A stretch of 17,491 nucleotides of DNA, from assembly GCA_003487005.1 (NCBI GenBank), contig DNFG01000089.1, forward strand, positions 1 through 17,491, written 5' to 3'. The notes under the pieces were generated by a model. It did not search any database and was not told the DNA's origin. It saw only the letters and a program-made list of their open reading frames with translations. Source of the stretch: Bryobacterales bacterium (lineage in GTDB: Bacteria; Acidobacteriota; Terriglobia; Bryobacterales; Bryobacteraceae). This document shows positions 15,557 to 17,491 of this stretch, one piece after another; position 1 is the stretch's first letter, and every line of letters starts with the position of its first letter. Both the position numbers and the translations under genes were made by a program.

Positions 15557-16738
15557 TTATTTGCGTTTGGCGGTCCAGAGGGCGCGGCCGCCGGTTTCGG
15601 CGAGGAAAGCGAGGGCCTGTTCGTGGGCGATCAACTGGGCGTCGAGGAGGTTGTCGGGGGAGTGGGAAAAGGGGAGGCCATTTTGTTTGGCGCGGGAGAA
15701 ATTATGGGAGGGAGATTCGATCAATATGCTGAGAGTGCCGCAATGGAGGTTGAGGGCGGTATCGAGATTATAGGCGGACATGCGTTCGCGGGCGGGGTCG
15801 GCGGTCTGGGCGGGATCGGCGGAGGCCTGGAGGCCGGCCTGGGTGAGTTTGGTGAGGAGGCGGCGGTAGTAATTTTCGAACCAGGGGGTGAGGGCGGGTT
15901 CGTGGAAGGGGCGGAGGGGGTGCATGAAGTTGGCGCCGGTGTGCATGTTGATGGTGAGGTCGGGGCGTTCGGCGGCACAGAGGTCGAACAGGGCGCGGGT
16001 TTCGGGTTGGGGTTTTCCGAGAAAGTCGTCGTGCTGGATATTGACGCCGGCATCGTTGGGGTAGCCACCGGGGAACTGAACGGTGGAGAAATCGAGGGGG
16101 ATATTTTCCTTACATTGGGGCCAGCCGATTAAAGAGCCGTCTTTTTTTCCGCCGGTATTGAGATATTCGTGGACGGTGAAATCCTGGCCGCGGTGGGCGA
16201 TCATGCGCAGGGGGATACGGGCGCGGCCGTCGGGGTTGAGGATGGGGATCAGGATGAGGCGGTCGATTTGAGCAGCGGCGGCGGTGATGGCGGGCCAGGG
16301 GCGCTGGCGGAGGTCGAGGCCGGTTTCGAGGACGGAGAGGAGGTTGATCATACCCATCATGCCTTCGAATTCGCCGCCGTGGACGCCGGCGAGGCCGAGG
16401 TAGACGCGTTTGGCGTGATCGGGGCCGAGGTAGGCGCGGACGTCGCCGAAGCCGAGGGAACCGGAGAAGGTGGAGGTGCCGCGACCGGAGCGGGGGGCGC
16501 CGTAGAAGACGGCGTGGACGGGGCGGGCGCCGGCGGAGGTTCCGATGCGGCGGACCTGGCCTTTGCGGACGCGGGTTTTGAGGAAGGATTCAACTTCGGA
16601 GACGGTGGAGAGCCAGAAGGGGGGGATGTTATCGGGTTCGCGGAGGTAGTCCTGGGGGACGTTGGGGAATTTGGGGGCGGATTGGAGGGCAGGGGCGGCG
16701 AGGAGGGCGCCGAGGACGGTCCTGCGGTGGCGGTTCAT
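15557..16738 (-). CDS. Tat-exported M14-like zinc carboxypeptidase
   Basis: A 393-residue protein with a twin-arginine signal (RHRRTVLGALLAAPALQSA, 3-21) and a metallocarboxypeptidase fold. Zinc ligands are readable as His120 and Glu123 in GVHGGEFEG (118-126) and His266 in NMHTGAN (264-270). NPDGR (168-172) and the general-base Glu341 in ILIESPSHN (338-346) are also in place. The Asn-Arg pair that binds the substrate carboxylate in classical carboxypeptidases is replaced by Gln-His in GVNIQHDDF (231-239), so it may act on amidated, cell-wall or other non-standard substrates. The ATG at 16738 opens the Tat signal; no ribosome site is visible. It diverges from the Y-family polymerase gene across 55 bases. 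Confidence 0.82.
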   Translation of the reverse strand: MNRHRRTVLGALLAAPALQSAPKFPNVPQDYLREPDNIPPFWLSTVSEVESFLKTRVRKGQVRRIGTSAGARPVHAVFYGAPRSGRGTSTFSGSLGFGDVRAYLGPDHAKRVYLGLAGVHGGEFEGMMGMINLLSVLETGLDLRQRPWPAITAAAAQIDRLILIPILNPDGRARIPLRMIAHRGQDFTVHEYLNTGGKKDGSLIGWPQCKENIPLDFSTVQFPGGYPNDAGVNIQHDDFLGKPQPETRALFDLCAAERPDLTINMHTGANFMHPLRPFHEPALTPWFENYYRRLLTKLTQAGLQASADPAQTADPARERMSAYNLDTALNLHCGTLSILIESPSHNFSRAKQNGLPFSHSPDNLLDAQLIAHEQALAFLAETGGRALWTAKRK

Positions 16739-16766
16739 GGCAATATGCTATCGATTCGTGGGGTGC

Positions 16767-16790
16767 GGTGTAGGTATAATTGTTTACACC
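16767..16790. promoter_or_regulatory. Inverted repeat over the Y-family polymerase promoter
   Basis: GGTGTA (16767-16772) and TACACC (16785-16790) form a perfect 6-bp inverted repeat with a 12-base spacer that contains the TATAAT at 16775-16780. The 24-bp span and its placement suit a dimeric repressor, for example a damage-response regulator, but it does not match a LexA box I know. Confidence 0.4.
16775..16780 (+). promoter_or_regulatory. -10 element of the Y-family polymerase gene
   Basis: A perfect TATAAT ending 13 bases before the ATG at 16794. The region 16-18 bases upstream has no good -35 (closest TCGATT). Transcription would begin near 16787, leaving a leader of only about seven bases and no ribosome site. 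Confidence 0.5.
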
Positions 16791-16793
16791 ATC

Positions 16794-17491
16794 ATGAGGA
16801 ACGTGGCGCATTGGGACGGGGACCGGTTTTTCGCGTCGATCGAGCAGGCGGCGGACCGGCGGTTGCGCGGGCGGGCGGTGGTGGTGGGTGGAGAGCGGCG
16901 TGGGGTGGTGTTATCGGCGAGCGGGGAGGCGCGGCGGTTGGGGATTCGTCCGGGGTGGCCGATGGGGCGGGCGAGGCGGGCGAAGCCGGATCTGGTGGTG
17001 ATTCCGGCGCATTACGAGATGTACGAGCAGTTTTTCGAGCAGTTGATGGGGTTATGCCGGGAGGTGACGCCGCTGGTGGAGGCTTCTGGGGTGGGGGCGG
17101 CGTGGCTGGACCTGACGGGTGCGGAGCGGGCATTGGGGCGGGGGCCGGAGCGGGTGGTGGCGGACTTGCGGTCGACGGCGCGGGCGTGGCTGCGGGTGTC
17201 GTTATCGGCGGGTTTGGCGGGGAACAAGGTGGTAGCGCGGATCGCGGCGCGCTTGAGGAAGCCGGGAGCGCAGGTGGTGGTGCCGGGGGGGAGGGAGCGG
17301 GTATTTCTGGCGCCGCTGCCCTTGCGCTGGCTGCCGGGGCTGGACGGAGCGGCGGCGGGGGCGCTGGAGGTGGCGGGAGTGCGGACGCTGGGAGAGTTTG
17401 CGGGGTTGCCGGCGGAGGCGCTGACGCCGCTGCTGGGGCGGCGGGCGCTGCCGTTGCAGCGGTTGGCGCAGGGGGTATCGGAAGAGCCGGT
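16794..17491 (+). CDS. Y-family DNA polymerase homologue lacking the catalytic Asp-Glu (3' partial)
   Basis: The first 232 codons of a gene that runs off the window. The order follows DinB/ImuB proteins. HWDGDRFFASIEQ (6-18) matches the HVDMDAFFASVEQ motif and keeps Asp8 and Asp10. GVVLSASGEARRLGIRPG (37-54) is the fingers segment. LSAGLAGNKVVARIAARLRK (137-156) and the thumb helix-hairpin-helix (LRWLPGLDGAAAGALEVAGV, about 177-196) follow. In the palm motif that normally reads SxDEA(Y/F)LD, this protein has GVGAAWLD (99-106), so the metal-binding Asp and catalytic Glu are Gly101 and Ala102. The Tyr of the YEAR nucleotide-binding motif is also Gly44. It is therefore probably catalytically inactive, resembling ImuB-type accessory polymerases. 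The downstream part, including any clamp-binding motif, is outside the window. Confidence 0.82.
   Translation, partial: MRNVAHWDGDRFFASIEQAADRRLRGRAVVVGGERRGVVLSASGEARRLGIRPGWPMGRARRAKPDLVVIPAHYEMYEQFFEQLMGLCREVTPLVEASGVGAAWLDLTGAERALGRGPERVVADLRSTARAWLRVSLSAGLAGNKVVARIAARLRKPGAQVVVPGGRERVFLAPLPLRWLPGLDGAAAGALEVAGVRTLGEFAGLPAEALTPLLGRRALPLQRLAQGVSEEP

Overview
The window is very G+C-rich bacterial DNA with a dense, mostly single-strand gene layout. The gene set is an Oar-like TonB-dependent receptor with an N-terminal carboxypeptidase-regulatory domain, several secreted esterases and carbohydrate-active proteins, Tat-signal oxidoreductase and peptidase genes, and a ROK-family repressor. This set, together with the codon use, points to an Acidobacteriota relative of the Solibacter/Bryobacter group. 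That placement is inferred from gene content; there is no rRNA or other marker gene here.

Layout, left to right. 1-179 is intergenic, with REP-like palindromes. 180-4457 (minus) is a three-gene unit: a NodB-like polysaccharide deacetylase, an AXE1-type acetyl esterase and a GH28-like polygalacturonase. 4633-5820 (plus) is a Gfo/Idh/MocA oxidoreductase that starts divergently from that unit, probably as a leaderless GTG transcript. 13117-5829 (minus) is a tight unit: the TonB-dependent receptor followed by two tandem paralogous two-lobed alpha/beta hydrolases, with 9- and 2-base gaps. 14470-13256 (minus) is the ROK repressor. 15495-14518 (minus) is a secreted protein I do not recognise. 16738-15557 (minus) is an M14-type zinc carboxypeptidase. 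From 16794 (plus) to the window edge is a Y-family DNA polymerase whose catalytic Asp-Glu pair is replaced.

How the parts may fit together. The left unit looks like machinery for an acetylated, pectin-like polysaccharide: backbone cleavage by GH28 and removal of acetyl groups by AXE1 and the deacetylase-like protein. The receptor unit adds outer-membrane uptake plus two more esterases. The best link between the two is regulatory. The promoters of the deacetylase unit and the receptor unit share a block of about 41 bp with identical internal spacing (32 of 41 positions identical by hand count). It consists of a TTGACA / 17 bp / TACACT promoter with an imperfect palindrome of the form TGCASTNASTGTA over the -10 element. 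A third copy of the palindrome lies just upstream of the ROK repressor gene. I read this as a candidate SusD-less polysaccharide-utilisation regulon under an autoregulated ROK repressor. The substrate and the repressor-operator pairing are inference.

Third codon positions follow strand: plus-strand genes mostly end codons in G and minus-strand genes mostly in C. This suggests the plus strand is the replicative leading strand, and it explains the many long antisense open frames, including one of about 5.3 kb, which I do not annotate as genes.
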